Source: Haemonchus contortus
Lineage: Eukaryota; Nematoda; Chromadorea; Rhabditida; Trichostrongylidae
Length of the DNA: 64,000 bases
Direction: 5' to 3'
NCBI GenBank assembly: GCA_000469685.2
Contig: LS997563.1
Location: forward strand, 47,075,250-47,139,249
The notes beneath the pieces are model-generated. The model saw only the letters and a list, made by a program, of their open reading frames with translations. It was not told where the DNA came from and made no database searches. Shown piece by piece: positions 41,116 to 53,743 of this stretch. Both the position numbers and the translations under genes were made by a program. Numbering within the stretch: position 1 is the first letter of the stretch; every line of letters starts with the position of its first letter.

Positions 41116-44056
41116 TAGATCTTAATAGGAAATATTTTGAAAAGAAATAAAGCAATTTTCAATGATTAATATTTCTTTTATTCTCTACTCCCGAAATATA
41201 TAAGGCAACCTACGTACGGACTGTGTAAGCTTAATACCCATCTGCTGGTCCTACAAAAGAAGTTATGTTGGTTGGTTGTGAGCTTGCAACCAGCTAACAA
41301 GGGTACAAAAGGAAAAAACACCACTTCTTCCACTCGTGGGACGAAATCTTCCCCGAGTGAAAGAAGTGATGGTTTTTCCAATTCATAATACTCATAAACA
41401 AACGCAGCCGAAGTCAACAAATCTACGAGCACTCATCAGAAGTAAGCTGATACTGCATTCATCTAACGCTGAACCAAACTTATGAATTCTCGAGAAAAAC
41501 TTATAGTATTTCTATTTGCAGAATGAAAAGTGCCTCTGATAAACAGCTCCGATCCTGGACGATAATTCATCAGTGAGATCTTGCTCGTATGAGCTCGTAT
41601 CGGTGGCTCTGTACTACGAGAACCCCTTATGTCACCATTCATGCCCATTGCTTATGTAGACACTTCGATGGGAATGACGGCCCAATACGATGCTCGTTGA
41701 TTGCAGACTCATTAACGGTGATACGTTAGCAGCTGAGCGGCAAGTTTTTTTTTCATCTGAATAATGCCTCCTATCTGACGGGCAGATCACAAAAAGTTGG
41801 ACCGCAAATCCTGACGGAACTCTAGCGTTTCCACGAAGAGCCTAATATACATAGGACACAGTGAACTTCGGAGTCAAGAAATAAATAAAGAATTTCTCTC
41901 CGGTGAGTGTACTGATTGTTTAGGGTACAGGGAACAAAAAAGGAGTCCACTATGCGAGTCTTTACTGAGCAGTTCAAAGTCCATTCTGTTTAAAACTTCA
42001 GATAGAAGAGCAGAAATAATGGCTGCGGTTCCGATAAGTGTAAAGAAAGTCTCAACGATGTGAAAAGATGCCCAAACGTTGGGAAGGTATTTTGGAATCA
42101 TGGAAACGAGTTAGAAGAATCATATCTAGGCACCCAATCCCACTAAATAGTACCGAATCTGTCGATTAAATGATATCTTATGAGAACTGCTAGTTTTTCG
42201 TGCTGGCTGCGCTCCTTGATACCTGAGTCGGCACTTTATCCCTTTTGGAGGGCGTGTGGCCAGTGTCTCAATAGCTTTAGAGCCTATTCATGCCCCTATC
42301 GAAAGTTAAAGTCACTCAGGTATAGGCTGTTCTTTAGCCATGTTTCCTCCGAGGATCAATACCAAGCCGGGATAACTTTCAATGGTTTATAGTTACTCTG
42401 AACGGGTTGAAAATTCTGCTTTTCATTGGTACTCTAGTGCAATCATTTTTTCAGTGGAAGTGCTTCTCTTACGGTTTTGCTCCTACTTCGCTTTTGCTTA
42501 GGGTCAATCGGCAATTTCTGTTTCTTGGGTTTCTTGGAACATTTTCCTACTAGATTTGAACAAAACTAACGGTTTAGGGCTCAATGTCGTCTGATAAGAG
42601 AGATTGAAAAGCTCAGAGAACCAGTTTTCCGCCAAGTTCGCCTGAAGTGGAGTCAATCTCAAAGCTGATCAGCTCAGAACAGGTCCTGTAAGGACGTCAC
42701 TATCGCTTAATAGGCGGCATCGAGTTGACAATGTTCGAGAACGTTCCTCTGACCGGCACTTCGAATAATTCCAACATTCGTCTTTACGCCCTTCTTAGAG
42801 GATTTCGAAAGCATTCACAGTCAGGCTAACCTTGGAAAACCCTCATAAGCCAATCCAAAGACAGCCTCGACTGGTTCTCCTTTCTTTCCCTCCGAGATTC
42901 GCTCATATCATAACTTGTTACAGATTTCACATTCTCGTCTTTTTTACCACTCCCTATCTCCTTTTACCACCGTTCTTTTGACAGCTTCCATTATTTCTTA
43001 AATCACCATGGTGTTTTCATCGAATACTTGTTTTCGAACGCTCGTATGTACCTTAGACTCGTATGTTCTTTAGAACAATCCAAGCGTTTTTTCTATCCAC
43101 CGATAAGTTGCAAACCTCCTACTTTGCTCAAAAGACGACGATGTTTGTAGGCGATTTTAATTCTATGATTCACATAAGACCTGGATGTCCTTTCGGTGCG
43201 GTGGATTTAGGATCTCCGTTGATTCAGCGAACTGTATCGGATCGAATCCCTTTGAATGGATTCCGAACGTGATTCCAATTGAGCTTGTTGCTTTTTTTGG
43301 CTGGCTTCAATGGTCGTTCGATTGCAGGCAAAAACTCGACAAAGGGATTCAACGACGAGCCTATTAGGAAGAGCAGTGATTTCCGATAATTTTTTCAAGG
43401 GTCTTATCAGGTAACTCGGTTCAAAATGAAAGGATGCCGAGGACTCGCTGCTGCGAGACCGTGCTAAGACTTTGGATGCGAGACTTGTGCCCTATGTATT
43501 TTTTGCTAGTGCCTTATTTTTAACCACTATGCAAAAGATCATTTCAATTCATGTGCTTGCCTTACAGCCGCTGTAGCGATCCCTAGCCTTTCACTGTCAG
43601 CAGATAGCTAAGCATAATGAATTTTGCTGTTTGAGATCCCGGTCTCGTTGTAGAACAGATGCGAGCACCTGCTAAATGTGCTAAATGTCAAATGGTCCTA
43701 AATCCAAGGCATCAGCAAAATGCAGACAAGCCGCACCAGGTTTCATTGATCACGGCCGGCAAAACTAAGCAAAACTAGGCAAACTAGCTACCACGTTGCA
43801 ACTTCTGCATCTTTGTGGGATGCGTCGCGCGGAAACCTTTCTAGAAGATAGGATAGAGCTTCTAAGCGTTTTACTTTTTCTTCTTCTGGTTGTCTGAAAA
43901 CTCGTCCTCCACCTAACGAAAAAATCCGCTTCCTGTTGGAAGGCGAAGCGTAATTCTATCGTCGATTTGCACCGTTAAGGACTCTGAGCGATCAGGGTCC
44001 CTCGCTGTTTGGATGCGAAGAATTACTCTAACAATGGCTACGACTCACGAAACTGT
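41116..44056. other. No firm gene (2.9 kb); weak minus-strand exon candidates
   Basis: A minus frame at 42085-41955 encodes a hydrophobic helix (IVETFFTLIGTAAIISALL) followed by a GTAAAG donor, and could be a membrane-protein exon. A basic minus frame begins after CGAGTTTTCAG near 43893. No homology was recognised. Confidence 0.4.
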
Positions 44057-44197
44057 CAAACATTTCTGACCGCTCGTGACGTGCGAGTACTATTCCCACA
44101 ACCGTAATGGCTAGTTTCAAAAATGTGGACTGACATTTATGTGCACTAACTGCAGAGGGAATGCAGATTTCTACGAGATTGATGAGTATAGCTGTGA
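44057..44197 (-). CDS. Orphan internal exon candidate
   Basis: On the minus strand a strong acceptor (TTTTTTTTTCACAG) is followed by an open frame of 47 codons and a consensus donor GTGAGT. The peptide begins ILINLVEICIPSAVSAHKCQ and ends RHERSEMFDSF. The phases are 1 in and 0 out. I do not recognise the family; a membrane or receptor protein is possible. An RTE relic starts less than 100 bases upstream, so if real the gene was broken by it or has a long intron. A possible next exon lies at 43893 downward. Confidence 0.3.
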
Positions 44198-44269
44198 AAA
44201 AAAAACGTACAGATAGGAAAGCATAAAAATGCGAAAATATCTCGGCATTCGGAATTCTCGACACACTTC

Positions 44270-46045
44270 GATCACCATTGCAACCGCTTAGATGTGGTCT
44301 AAGCAGCTGAATTCCTTCCAGAATCCGGCCTGCTTTACAGGTTGAGCTTCATTAAACATTCGCGAGTTCAGTGAGGATCCGAGTGATCTTCGTGAACATT
44401 TTGTGAAGCACACTTAACAAGCTTTGGCTGGCAGTTGCGAAGGACGACCTAATCTCCCTTCTTGCGAAGAATGACCACCCGCGAATTCTTCCATTGGTTG
44501 GGGATCTTCTATTTCTGGAAGTAGGATGTTATGTGTGCTGCGGGAAGCGCATGAAGTTCGTAGCCATATGTACGGGATAGGTCGGCTGAGATCTTGTCGG
44601 GACCTGTAGTTGTGCCCCTTTCCATACTCGCGATCGCGACCCTCATCTGCGAATGGGAGATCCGAGTACTCTTCCGCCATGACGAATTGTTGGTTTTCGC
44701 ATGTGTGTCGTGGATCGGTACAGGTTGTGTAAAACCTCCGTGTAACACTTCCTCCATCTCAAGTCTCGACTTTGTAAGTGTTCCGTCCTCCTTCTTCAAA
44801 CACAAAAGTGGAATACTGTGATCTTGAAGATCTCGTTGGCATTTTCTCAGATTAGTTCTGTTCAGGGCTGTCTCCAGTAGTCTCATCTCCCTTCGTAGGT
44901 GGAGGTCTCGCCGCACTGCCTGCCTGTAGCTTATATTCGCTTGCAGCCCTTCAAGATGGGTGGCGTTCTGGTCAAGCCTAAAGTTTCTTCTTGTCCTGAG
45001 ATGATCCCTTGTCGCACCTGAAATGCGAGCGGAGGTATCCACTCGAGGAAGCTTGGCCTCTTTAGCACAAGTGAGCAGACCCCAAACCAGAGCGTCGTAG
45101 TCATCGGTCGTTTCTTCCAAGACTTGCCAGTCATATCGGGACAAGGCGTCATTCAGAACATCTCCGCCGTATACTTCATGCTTCGAGCTCTTTGCGCGAT
45201 GTTAAGAGATCTTTTCCAGCTTGTGACTGAATCCGATCTTAGCGCGGGGAGTCGATGATCAGAACCCCAGCAGGAAGATGGTACCACACCATCTTTCTGT
45301 TTGTTAATAGTATGTGATCCAGTTCAGCATGAGTTGCACCGTTTGGGAGCTCTCATATCCAAAGGCGATGCTAATTTTCCTGGAGGAGAGAGTTTGCATG
45401 GAAGAGTCGAGCCGCGAACAAGAGTCCAGCCAGACTGTTTCCGTTCTCGTTCCCGTCCCCCATTCCGAGCTTTCCAATCCTGAACTCCTCCTCTTGCGCT
45501 TTGCTAAGCCTCGCATTGAAATCTCCAACAACGGGTTTGTAGAAAAACTTTTCGTTGTGGATGTTTTTCTCAAGTCGGTCGTGAAACGCATCGAGCTCTA
45601 CTTTCTCAGCTGTAGAGTGTGGAGAGTAGGTGTTGACGATAGAGATGACCTTATGTTGTAGGCGTAGGATGGCGAAGCGAAGAAGCAGGTCCTCGTCAGA
45701 ATCGACGGGATGGACGACAGATGGGTGCACGTCGAAACCAACGCCCGACGTTTCGCGGGGGAACCTTTTCACTACGAATGATGGCGGTTCCATCATTCAT
45801 TCGTCGTACGTCGGTCCTTCTGCACTTGGCTACTTGCAGCGCAATCACATGATACTTGATATGATTAGCCACATCGAGGAGTTCATGGAGAGAGGCATTG
45901 GAAGAGGCTGTTCTCGCGTTGTAGGTATGAAGTAGGAAACAGTCTCCTTGCCTTATGGAGAGAGTGCCGTCATGGTCCGAAATCCTGTGCAATTCGAGAT
46001 TTCTTCGCCTCTCACAGGTCGCCATACTGTCCAATGCCGGAGCTC
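44270..46045 (-). pseudogene. RTE-type LINE relic, 5' half (endonuclease, connector, start of RT)
   Basis: The minus strand reads, from 46034, a start Met and ERRRNLELHRI, HVIALQVAKCRR, the switch to DVHPSVVHPVDSDEDLLLRF, VVGDFNARL (endonuclease catalytic block, near 45570) and AELDHILLTNR (near 45315). It continues with an open connector (45144-44509) and then RT fingers HSQMRVAIASMERGTTTGPD (near 44640). RT remnants QPVKQAG and FSCLDHI-like follow near 44330-44280. It is frame-broken. Unlike normal LINE debris, the 5' half is kept and the 3' half is lost. Confidence 0.85.
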
Positions 46046-46305
46046 CTGGGCCCCGCGTGTGGGGTACTGAGGGTGTTTTATTGCTGTTTTAGCAAGCTTG
46101 CTCCTGGAGTCTCAACATTGTCCTGCCAGGGCCAGTGTTGAGTCTTCACCATCACTGCTATAGCTGGCCTGCTCTTAACCGTTCAGACATGCAGTCGTGC
46201 TGTTGAACTATTAGTTATATAAGATATTCATATAAATAGTAATCAAGTATATTGAAGGCTTCAACGCAAAACCCGGTCGAGTTAATGAATTCTCACCTGA
46301 ATCTC

Positions 46306-46400
46306 AAAGGCACAGCCCACGATAATTTTGAGTTGCTCATTTCTAGTCGAAAAGCGGGAGTGTAGCGAGAATAGTTAATTGTTAGTGGAGAATGCGAGAA
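46306..46400. mobile_element. MITE M1 end fragment
   Basis: CAAAGGCACAGCCCACGATA is a diverged M1 terminus continuing into ATTTTGAG; no partner end was found nearby. Confidence 0.5.
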
Positions 46401-46590
46401 AATCGCCGATTTCAAGAGAAAAATAAGGCTCTTCAAGTGTAGGGATAATAGAGGTTGGACGAGATCACCACGAAGTATAAAACATTGAAGGGGTATTCGG
46501 ACCAGATTTCAGTTGTTGCAATCGCGCAAAGAACTGACGTCAAGCCAGAACTGTAGAGGACTACCTTTAAGTGTCACTATGGTCCATGAA

Positions 46591-46905
46591 GGATAAAAGG
46601 TCCATGAGAGGGCGGAGGTGGAGTAGTGGCAAGTGGCGCACTATATCACGCGCACGGTCGGGGGTTCAAATCCCGGATCGATGCCCGCCTAGGCCAACCA
46701 AGCCTTCCATCCCTCCGGGGTCGGTGAATTGGTACCAGACTCGTCTGGGAGGATAAAAGCACTGACTTGTACATCGGCTGGCCACCGCAAGTCATTGTAT
46801 AGGCCACATACGCACTCATTACGCCACTACGATTCTGAATGGAAGTCGAGTGCGGGGGCGCATCCCTCAGACGGGATTGATTAACGCCAAAAACTTTTTA
46901 AACTT
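46591..46905 (+). mobile_element. tRNA-derived SINE copy 1 with 13-bp target duplication
   Basis: The head (46610-46690) resembles a tRNA gene, with a clear internal B box (GGTTCAAATCC at 46663-46673) and an A-box-like TAGTGGCAAGTGG upstream, both RNA polymerase III promoter parts. The tRNA-unrelated body follows. The element is flanked by direct repeats TATGGTCCATGAA at 46578-46590 and 46906-46918, a clean target-site duplication. Copy 2 is at 56250-56513. Confidence 0.85.
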
Positions 46906-46918
46906 TATGGTCCATGAA

Positions 46919-49019
46919 AAGTTGGTTGGTAACCCTACATTGGCTCCCTTGCGATTGGTGCAGCCTCTACACTGCCGGTGAAACTCATTCGAGGTTACAC
47001 ACGTTACAATTTTCCAGCCCTTATAACGCCCCATCCAGGCCGTTTTCAGGTAGGGCGGCGCCACATACGGCATAAAGAGGACTTGCAAATTCATTTTAGC
47101 GGAATATTTCAAATGTCATTTTTATCTTAAAATCCTGAACCAGCAGATAACAAAAAGTTAGCAGACGTGATTGAGATAGCTCCGTCTCTAACGTGATTCT
47201 GAGCGAAGGAAGTCGGGCCGGTCGATATCTAGGTTAACGACTAATAATTATATGACAGTACGCCATCCACAGTTTCAGGTATTCTGGTTCTAGTCTTCTG
47301 AACAGAGCATCGCTCATTGTTAATTTGGCCGATTGATACCACTAGACTTGTAAGCCTCCCCAACTCTCTAGAAGTTAGGAGAATAGCCTTACGCGTGGAG
47401 GTTTTTTTGTTTCGCCTTTCAAATGAATCCGTGATCATACATAAAGAAATCTAGACGGTAAGCTGGCCGCCGATCCGCGACGGCTGCTTCTATCGCGTCA
47501 TCATGTTTTCAGCTAATGACTCACACAATCGCTGTTCGTCTCTGCCTGAAGTTCTTGTTTGAATTCGATCTATATGCTTTTGCGATCTGATCGCTCAATC
47601 AGCACTAGTCCACTACTATTTAACCTTACTCCATTTCTTCAGTGAAATCCTTTTCCTTCCATCGAATTCTTTCCTGAAAGTATAATATAATGCTCTTTTC
47701 ATTACTGTTATTATTTCTGTTACAATTAATTTAGTTGTTTCTTGGAAGATTTTTCAAAGTCTGTTTCATATGAGAGAGAATCAGAAACCAGTGGTCATAA
47801 AATCTCACTTGCTGTGAATATGAACTGCAGGAGGTTCTGATACTAACCTGCATTTTCAATTCCTCACAAGTAGGCAGGAGATGGACTTCCATTCACAGCA
47901 TGCGACTCTTCCATGGGCGATGCACTGATTTTTCATTCGGAATCCCAAGAACATTGTTTAGTCGGAATTCCAAGAACATTGGAATGGCCGTCAATTCTCG
48001 TGCAAAGCTGAACTTTCGTCCATTTTTCGCCAACGCTGTGTGCGTCAAATATCCCATCGCAGCAGAAGGGATTGACAAATTGAACTTCTCCAGTTTTTCT
48101 AGAGTGACGCAATTTGTCGTAGTCGAAAGCCAGCAACTTATTCACTTCGACCCAAGTTATTCAAGCCTTGAGTGAATAACTTTTTCAATTAGATGGTCCA
48201 CTTTTCATCTTACGGATAAGAGCCTCGTTGAGATCCTGTTATCCAGCGACTATCCATCTCATAGGAAGAGATGATCACGGCCCTATGGCAGGAAGAGCAC
48301 AGCACATAAACTACCGAATTCGTGAACTCACGAACGAATTATTTATGTGAGCTGAGTAGCCCCAGCAAAAAACAAGCCTTCTATATTCCATCGTCCCAGT
48401 GAAAGAGCCCTTTCAGGAGTGAAAAAATGAGGAAAGGAGACTATCCATGAGATTTTTACTACAAGTTTCCTCCTATACAAGTCCCTCTGTAAAAGTAGAA
48501 AGCCTGACTTCTGGTTGCTTATGCTTCTAAATTTGCAAAACCTCAACGCAGTGGCACTAATCCTTCGATCATCAGAAGAAAACCTCAAGCGGTCTTCAAG
48601 AGTGGTGTCTCAGGGGAAGCCTCCAAAGCTTCCCTCTGCAATGAAAGCGGAACGAGGGCGAGCTGTTATTTTTAGCGAACCTGTGGAATTTCTCATAAAA
48701 GGAAGTCATTGGTGTCGAGTGAGTGTGAAGTTCTTTCTGAACACAGGAATTTTCTTGAAGTACTCCTCCAGCATCAAACACGATATTACTCGTATCACAT
48801 CCCGCCCTGTTTCTCTGTTCCCTGTAGCGGGCGCTGGTAAAGTCTCCTTTTGTCTTTGTCTCCTAAGTTGTCCAGTGTATTGTATTCGCTCGAGGGGATA
48901 AGGCATAACATCCTTCCCTTCCAGAGCTTCCGTAAGGAAGTCTGGCTATGGCGCTGGCGGCTGTCTTTGTTTTGGTTTTATGCTCCGAGGGATCCAGTCA
49001 GTACCACTCTCGTCTAAAG
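46919..49019. other. No gene recognised (2.1 kb)
   Basis: Contains a local duplication of AATTCCAAGAACATTG near 47940-47980. A + frame starting at 48948 has a signal-peptide-like start (MALAAVFVLVLCSEG) followed by a possible donor, with no further support. Confidence 0.45.
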
Positions 49020-49245
49020 GTACTCAAAATGTCGCACGACGTGTTCGCCTCACCTGATACTCAATTTTGTGGTGTAAGCAACGCCATCCCTGATCTTCGC
49101 TCATTGACGAAACTCAGAATTCCCCTTTGCGCTTGTGCGTATGGGGAAAATCTGAGCATGACTCTCTCTGCAGCGCGTGGAATGACATTGATTGCATGCT
49201 CATCCTGCTTCGTAAAACATGGGATAGCCTGGTTAGCTAGCAGAA
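49020..49245 (+). repeat. Dispersed repeat, copy 1
   Basis: Aligns collinearly with 51430-51690, for example CCTGATCTTCG followed by CTCA...GGAATTC-type sequence and TTTGCGCTTG. No family is recognised. Confidence 0.55.
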
Positions 49246-51429
49246 GCTTAGTAAGCCCTTACGTCATAGCTTAGCGAGCTGCTCGTGGGTACCCATATGT
49301 CAAAAAATGTAGTCAGAATAAGACAGAATTCGCCCACAAAAAACTGACAGGGATGCCCAAGCCCCAGCACAGGTCCCGGTGATACGTGCGATAGACATGA
49401 GTTCGTTTGTATCGCAGTTCCGAGGTTACAGTTGAAACCCTTCTTTTAGGAATCACCACTAAACAATGAGACAGTGAGGCAAAGGAGTGTACATTGAGCT
49501 CTCGATCATCGAGGAGAGAGGATGATTACAAAATTAGCGATTTCTTTCGAGCAGCACTTAAGCGTCTCTTTGGAGATACCTGAACTTCTCGAAATTTTTC
49601 GAAGAAATGGACCGAGGGCTAGCTGGGAAATGATGCCTAGCATATCGAGAGCCATATGAACCAATTAAAATGTTACAACTTGTCATGCAAGGACAAAAAA
49701 AGGAATAACTTGCCATACATAAACAAATGTTGGAATATCTTGCCATATAGGGCCAGGGTGAACGGTGGTCTTGAACTTATTTTAGGCCGCAGACAACATA
49801 TTTAATAGAAGCTCATGATCAAACAGTGGCGCCAGAAGCAAACTAAAAACTACCCTCACTGTGTCAACTACTTTTCAAATACTTGCTTCAAATGAGCTTC
49901 ACACCCGGCATCTGTGCATAAAGACCGAGAACGATTTCGTTTTCTCCTGAGATCCAGCTTGTTTGAGACGCACTGGATGTACTATTGACCTAGAAAAACA
50001 CCATAAAACCTGTTTTGAAGCTGCTTCCAATGGGTCTTCTCCTCCTGATTCCAGGGCGCTCCATTTTTTTCCGTTCATAACTGCATTGCAAGGTTGGTAT
50101 AGAATTAGTATTATCCAGTGCTCTCGCTGCTACGCCAAGGGAAAAACGTGAGCTTGGCAGTCGGAATTATCAGCAACATATGTATCGCTAATTGGTCGAA
50201 CAGCTTTACTGCATGAAATACTAGCCTCCGAAGTAACGTAAACATAACATATGTACATTCATAATTTGTGAAAATGGAAGGAACCCTTCCTCTATGAGTT
50301 GCTGAAGGTAAACAAGGCAGTCGCAGCTATCACTCTCCCCTTTGATTCCCTACACTTGGCCAGTTAGAGGAAGACAAAGCCATATTGAGGTACCTAAAGA
50401 ACGACAACGCACATCAAAACTTTGCCCCAGGGGCCCGCAAAAAATCCACCGCCGTTGCCCGATTGCAGATTTATCACCAATCGTACTCATTGAACGTCGC
50501 TGTTGTTGAATCCCCCTTCTCAATCACCACTTGGTTCAAAAAAGCTTGAAACTTACTATGATCTAAAAATTTCACTCAATGACTGTTTTGAGTCACAGAT
50601 TCCCGACTTTTTGGCAAAAGCTATCACCGACCTCTTCAAAAGTGGGAGTAGGCTATTGATCTCTCTGGTTGATACGATATTTTAGAAGCCTGATCAGTTT
50701 CACAAATACTAGAAATAAATTCAAGATTTCCTATCTTCGTCAAAGAGCTCCCTTGCCGAGTTAATATTTATAAACACCGCAGTGTCATCCAACCACTTTC
50801 CGAACTTTGCAACTGTTACGTCGAAATTGGTGTTGATTAAAGTAAAATGCCCAGGCACCGCAATCCGTTCGGAACATTCATACCTGATGAGCTACTGTTC
50901 AGATCTGATTTCGTATATCACATTCAACTGGAAAGAAGCTCTACATTATTGGGTCAGAAAAACTTTAGCTAAACGTTAGTAATCTCATATCTTCCTTCGA
51001 ATTTCTCAACTCTAATGGGAATCTAAAACAAAGACTAGTGAATGATTCGTGATGATGCTGCATCTAACTTCTTTTTGATATTCACACTAATAGCTTGGTG
51101 AAGAATATGTATTTACAAGTACTACAAAACCCCTAAGTCAAGCCGTAATTTCGATTTTCTATAGTGAAGTGAATTCTGTAATGAGGTGAGCTGCTTCGTG
51201 ATTGAGGTTCCTTTCGCGCATCTTCTGTGCTTTTCCAGAAAAATTGATGATACTTCTGAATGCATAAACATGCTGCCCTATGGATGCGTATTTATAAGGT
51301 CTTTCCCTTTTTCGATGTTAGAGAATGTTTCAGTTAACCATCACACCCCACTAATGCTCTTATCAAACTCAGCTCTCTCATGACGTACTTGAAGATCAAA
51401 TTTGACTTCAAAGTAGAGCCTACCGGGTT
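49246..51429. other. No gene recognised (2.2 kb)
   Basis: Short scattered frames only; no splice-bounded exon or repeat recognised. Confidence 0.5.
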
Positions 51430-51690
51430 TTTGTTGTCCTCAGTGGCGAATGTTATTTGGAATGGCACATCAAAGATATCGCATAACGTGTCCGGCTCAA
51501 CTGATTTGTGAGTTCGTGACGTAGGCAACAGAATTCCTGATCTTCGTCCACTGAAGGGGCTCGGGATCCGTATTTCCTTCTGCGCTTGCATGTATAAGGA
51601 AACTCCGAGCATCGCCTTCTCCTTTTCGTGCGTTGAATGGGTTCTAGAATCCAAGTCGCTGAGGCATTCGTCAAAGCAAGAAGCACCACG
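51430..51690 (+). repeat. Dispersed repeat, copy 2
   Basis: Partner of 49020-49245 in the same orientation, about 2.4 kb away, with about 70 percent identity by eye. Confidence 0.55.
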
Positions 51691-52016
51691 GTCCCTCCAT
51701 ATTCTTGAGTTTCCTCAAGCGTAGCGTTTCTTCTGCTCGGATTGAGATGACATGAGTAGGACCGTTGAGCTTCACCCCCCCCCCCCCCCCAAGTCCTCCC
51801 ATTCCAAATGGCCTATGATGTTCTCGAAAGCGGCACCCTTGGGCGAGATTGTGCCACCCCGCCAAACCCAACCCTAAGTGTAGACAAAAACTTTCTTGCA
51901 GAGTGGCGATAGCCACGTCAAAAATTTATACGGATTAGTGAGGCGCCAATATATAGGAACACTTTGTTCGATTTAGACTTGAAATTCCTCTTCTGTTTCG
52001 ATGGAACAAAAGTCTA

Positions 52017-52677
52017 TTGAAGGCACCGTTCACTTAAATTTGGGAAATCCAGATTATGATGAAAAATGCAAGACGAGGTCGAAACTAGTGCGACTGAGGT
52101 GAAAAAACTGCGTGCATCGGTGTTTCCAAAGTGAAAAAAGGCTTCGAAAAACCGTTAAAAAGGGGGCTGGACGAGAATGAAACAAGAAAATGAAGAAGGT
52201 GGGGGGCCCGGACGAGCTAAACAGTGCGTTTCACTGCGCGCGTGTGGGTCCTGGTGCGAATAACAGACAATGGTAAGCCAAAATTCATTCACTCATAAGC
52301 ATAAATAAACAAAAAATCTAGTGACAGCAAAAGTAGCTCACCTTTTTCAGCCTCTAGGAGTAGGAAATTGAATAAGGGATCGCGGCAGCAAAAAGAAAAA
52401 CAGAGGAAAAAAGAATGGGAGAAATTCATCGTCTCATCACTCGGCGATTAGCTGATTGTGCGTGGGTCCTGGAACGAATCTGTATTGTCTCGACACTCGT
52501 CTAATGTGACACCGATCGAGAGGCGAGAACTCAAATTACGGCAACAATGGAGCTTCCACTATGCCCTAAGCGCCGAGATTGTGGAAGCGAGAGGGTCCTT
52601 TCTACCACCCATGGGGGGCGCTGAGTATTCCTGAAGGAAGAACTCGGTAACCTTTTTATCGTGAAGGGTGCCTTTAA
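52017..52677. mobile_element. MITE M1 copy 2
   Basis: The left end is AAGGCACCGTTCACTTAAAT and the right end ATCGTGAAGGGTGCCTT. The left flank is TTGA and the right TTAA. The interior matches copy 1 (10036-10710) over nearly its whole length with few differences. Confidence 0.8.
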
Positions 52678-53743
52678 TGTCAGATATAACTGCTGTTTTA
52701 TTGCGACAAATCAGTGAGTCGTGTGAGAGATCCGATGTGATCGATTGAACTGAACACTTTCCGGAACCCTGCTTGCCCGCATGGCTACCCCTCATCCAGT
52801 ATTGAGGATATCTAGATGAAAATTCTGAATATTACGGACAGCATGTGTATAATGGGCGATGGTTGCCGATATAGCAGGATTTTCTTCCTTATACAGCGAC
52901 ACAGGTTTTCTAATTTCCCAAGAGTGAGTACTTCACATTTAGGTATCGCGTAAAGAGCAGAGCCATTGTAAGCTAGCAGAAAGTTTTTCCGTTATTCTGC
53001 TTTATTCCGGAAGCCGTACATTTCTTCATCAACGTTATGGCATGTCGAATTCTGGAAGGGAAAATAGAAAAATCGGCACATCCATCCTGATTAAGATATT
53101 AAATGAGCACATAAACAAGGCTCCTGCTATAAGTCGCAGATGATGTTGCTCATTGCCGTTACAGATGCACTGACTGTTTCAGCAGGACGACTAAGGAAAG
53201 TTATCTTGGACTGTTTGGCGGAATTCGGGCGGCCCTTGCGAAAGTTCTTATCGGTCTCGGCGGCTTCACCATAACTGCTGCTCTTCTTCCTTACACATTT
53301 TTTGATGAAAACGTAGTAAACGTAATTGAGGGGGAGTATCCCCATCACAATGTCAGTAAATCAAGAAATGAACTTGGTGTGACGTGTTAATCCTTATTAT
53401 ATTAGCACTGAATCAGAGACGAAGAGGAGCATGGGCGGCCATCTGCGCTTTTATGCGGATTTAGCCAGGAGAATCTAATTTTTCAAATAAGCCTGAACAG
53501 GGTAGGAATACCTGGATGGATGGGATGATTACCACGTGCGAAAAGCTGAGAACTACGGTGCTCCTTCCCTTCTCCCGGTCAATTTGGAAGAAAAATGGAA
53601 ATGAACCAAGTTACTTAAACACGCGTGATTTGAGCAGGACTCTGCTGATGAAGGACGAGGCGCTCACGTGAGTGCGTGTTTGGCCAAAAAATTTATACTT
53701 CCTGTCCTATGCTGGAAGAGAGATGAACGACATGCTTATTTTA
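52678..53743. other. No gene recognised (1.1 kb)
   Basis: Nothing recognisable on either strand. Confidence 0.55.

Noticed and set aside
41178..41432. Minus-strand frame of 84 residues as a gene
   Set aside because: A possible acceptor (CTTTTGTAG) exists inside it, but there is no recognisable domain and no consistent neighbouring exon.
51775..51790. Poly-C tract (and G tracts at 6997, 28578, 55621)
   Set aside because: Simple homopolymers without context; likely slippage products, noted only as sites prone to sequencing error.
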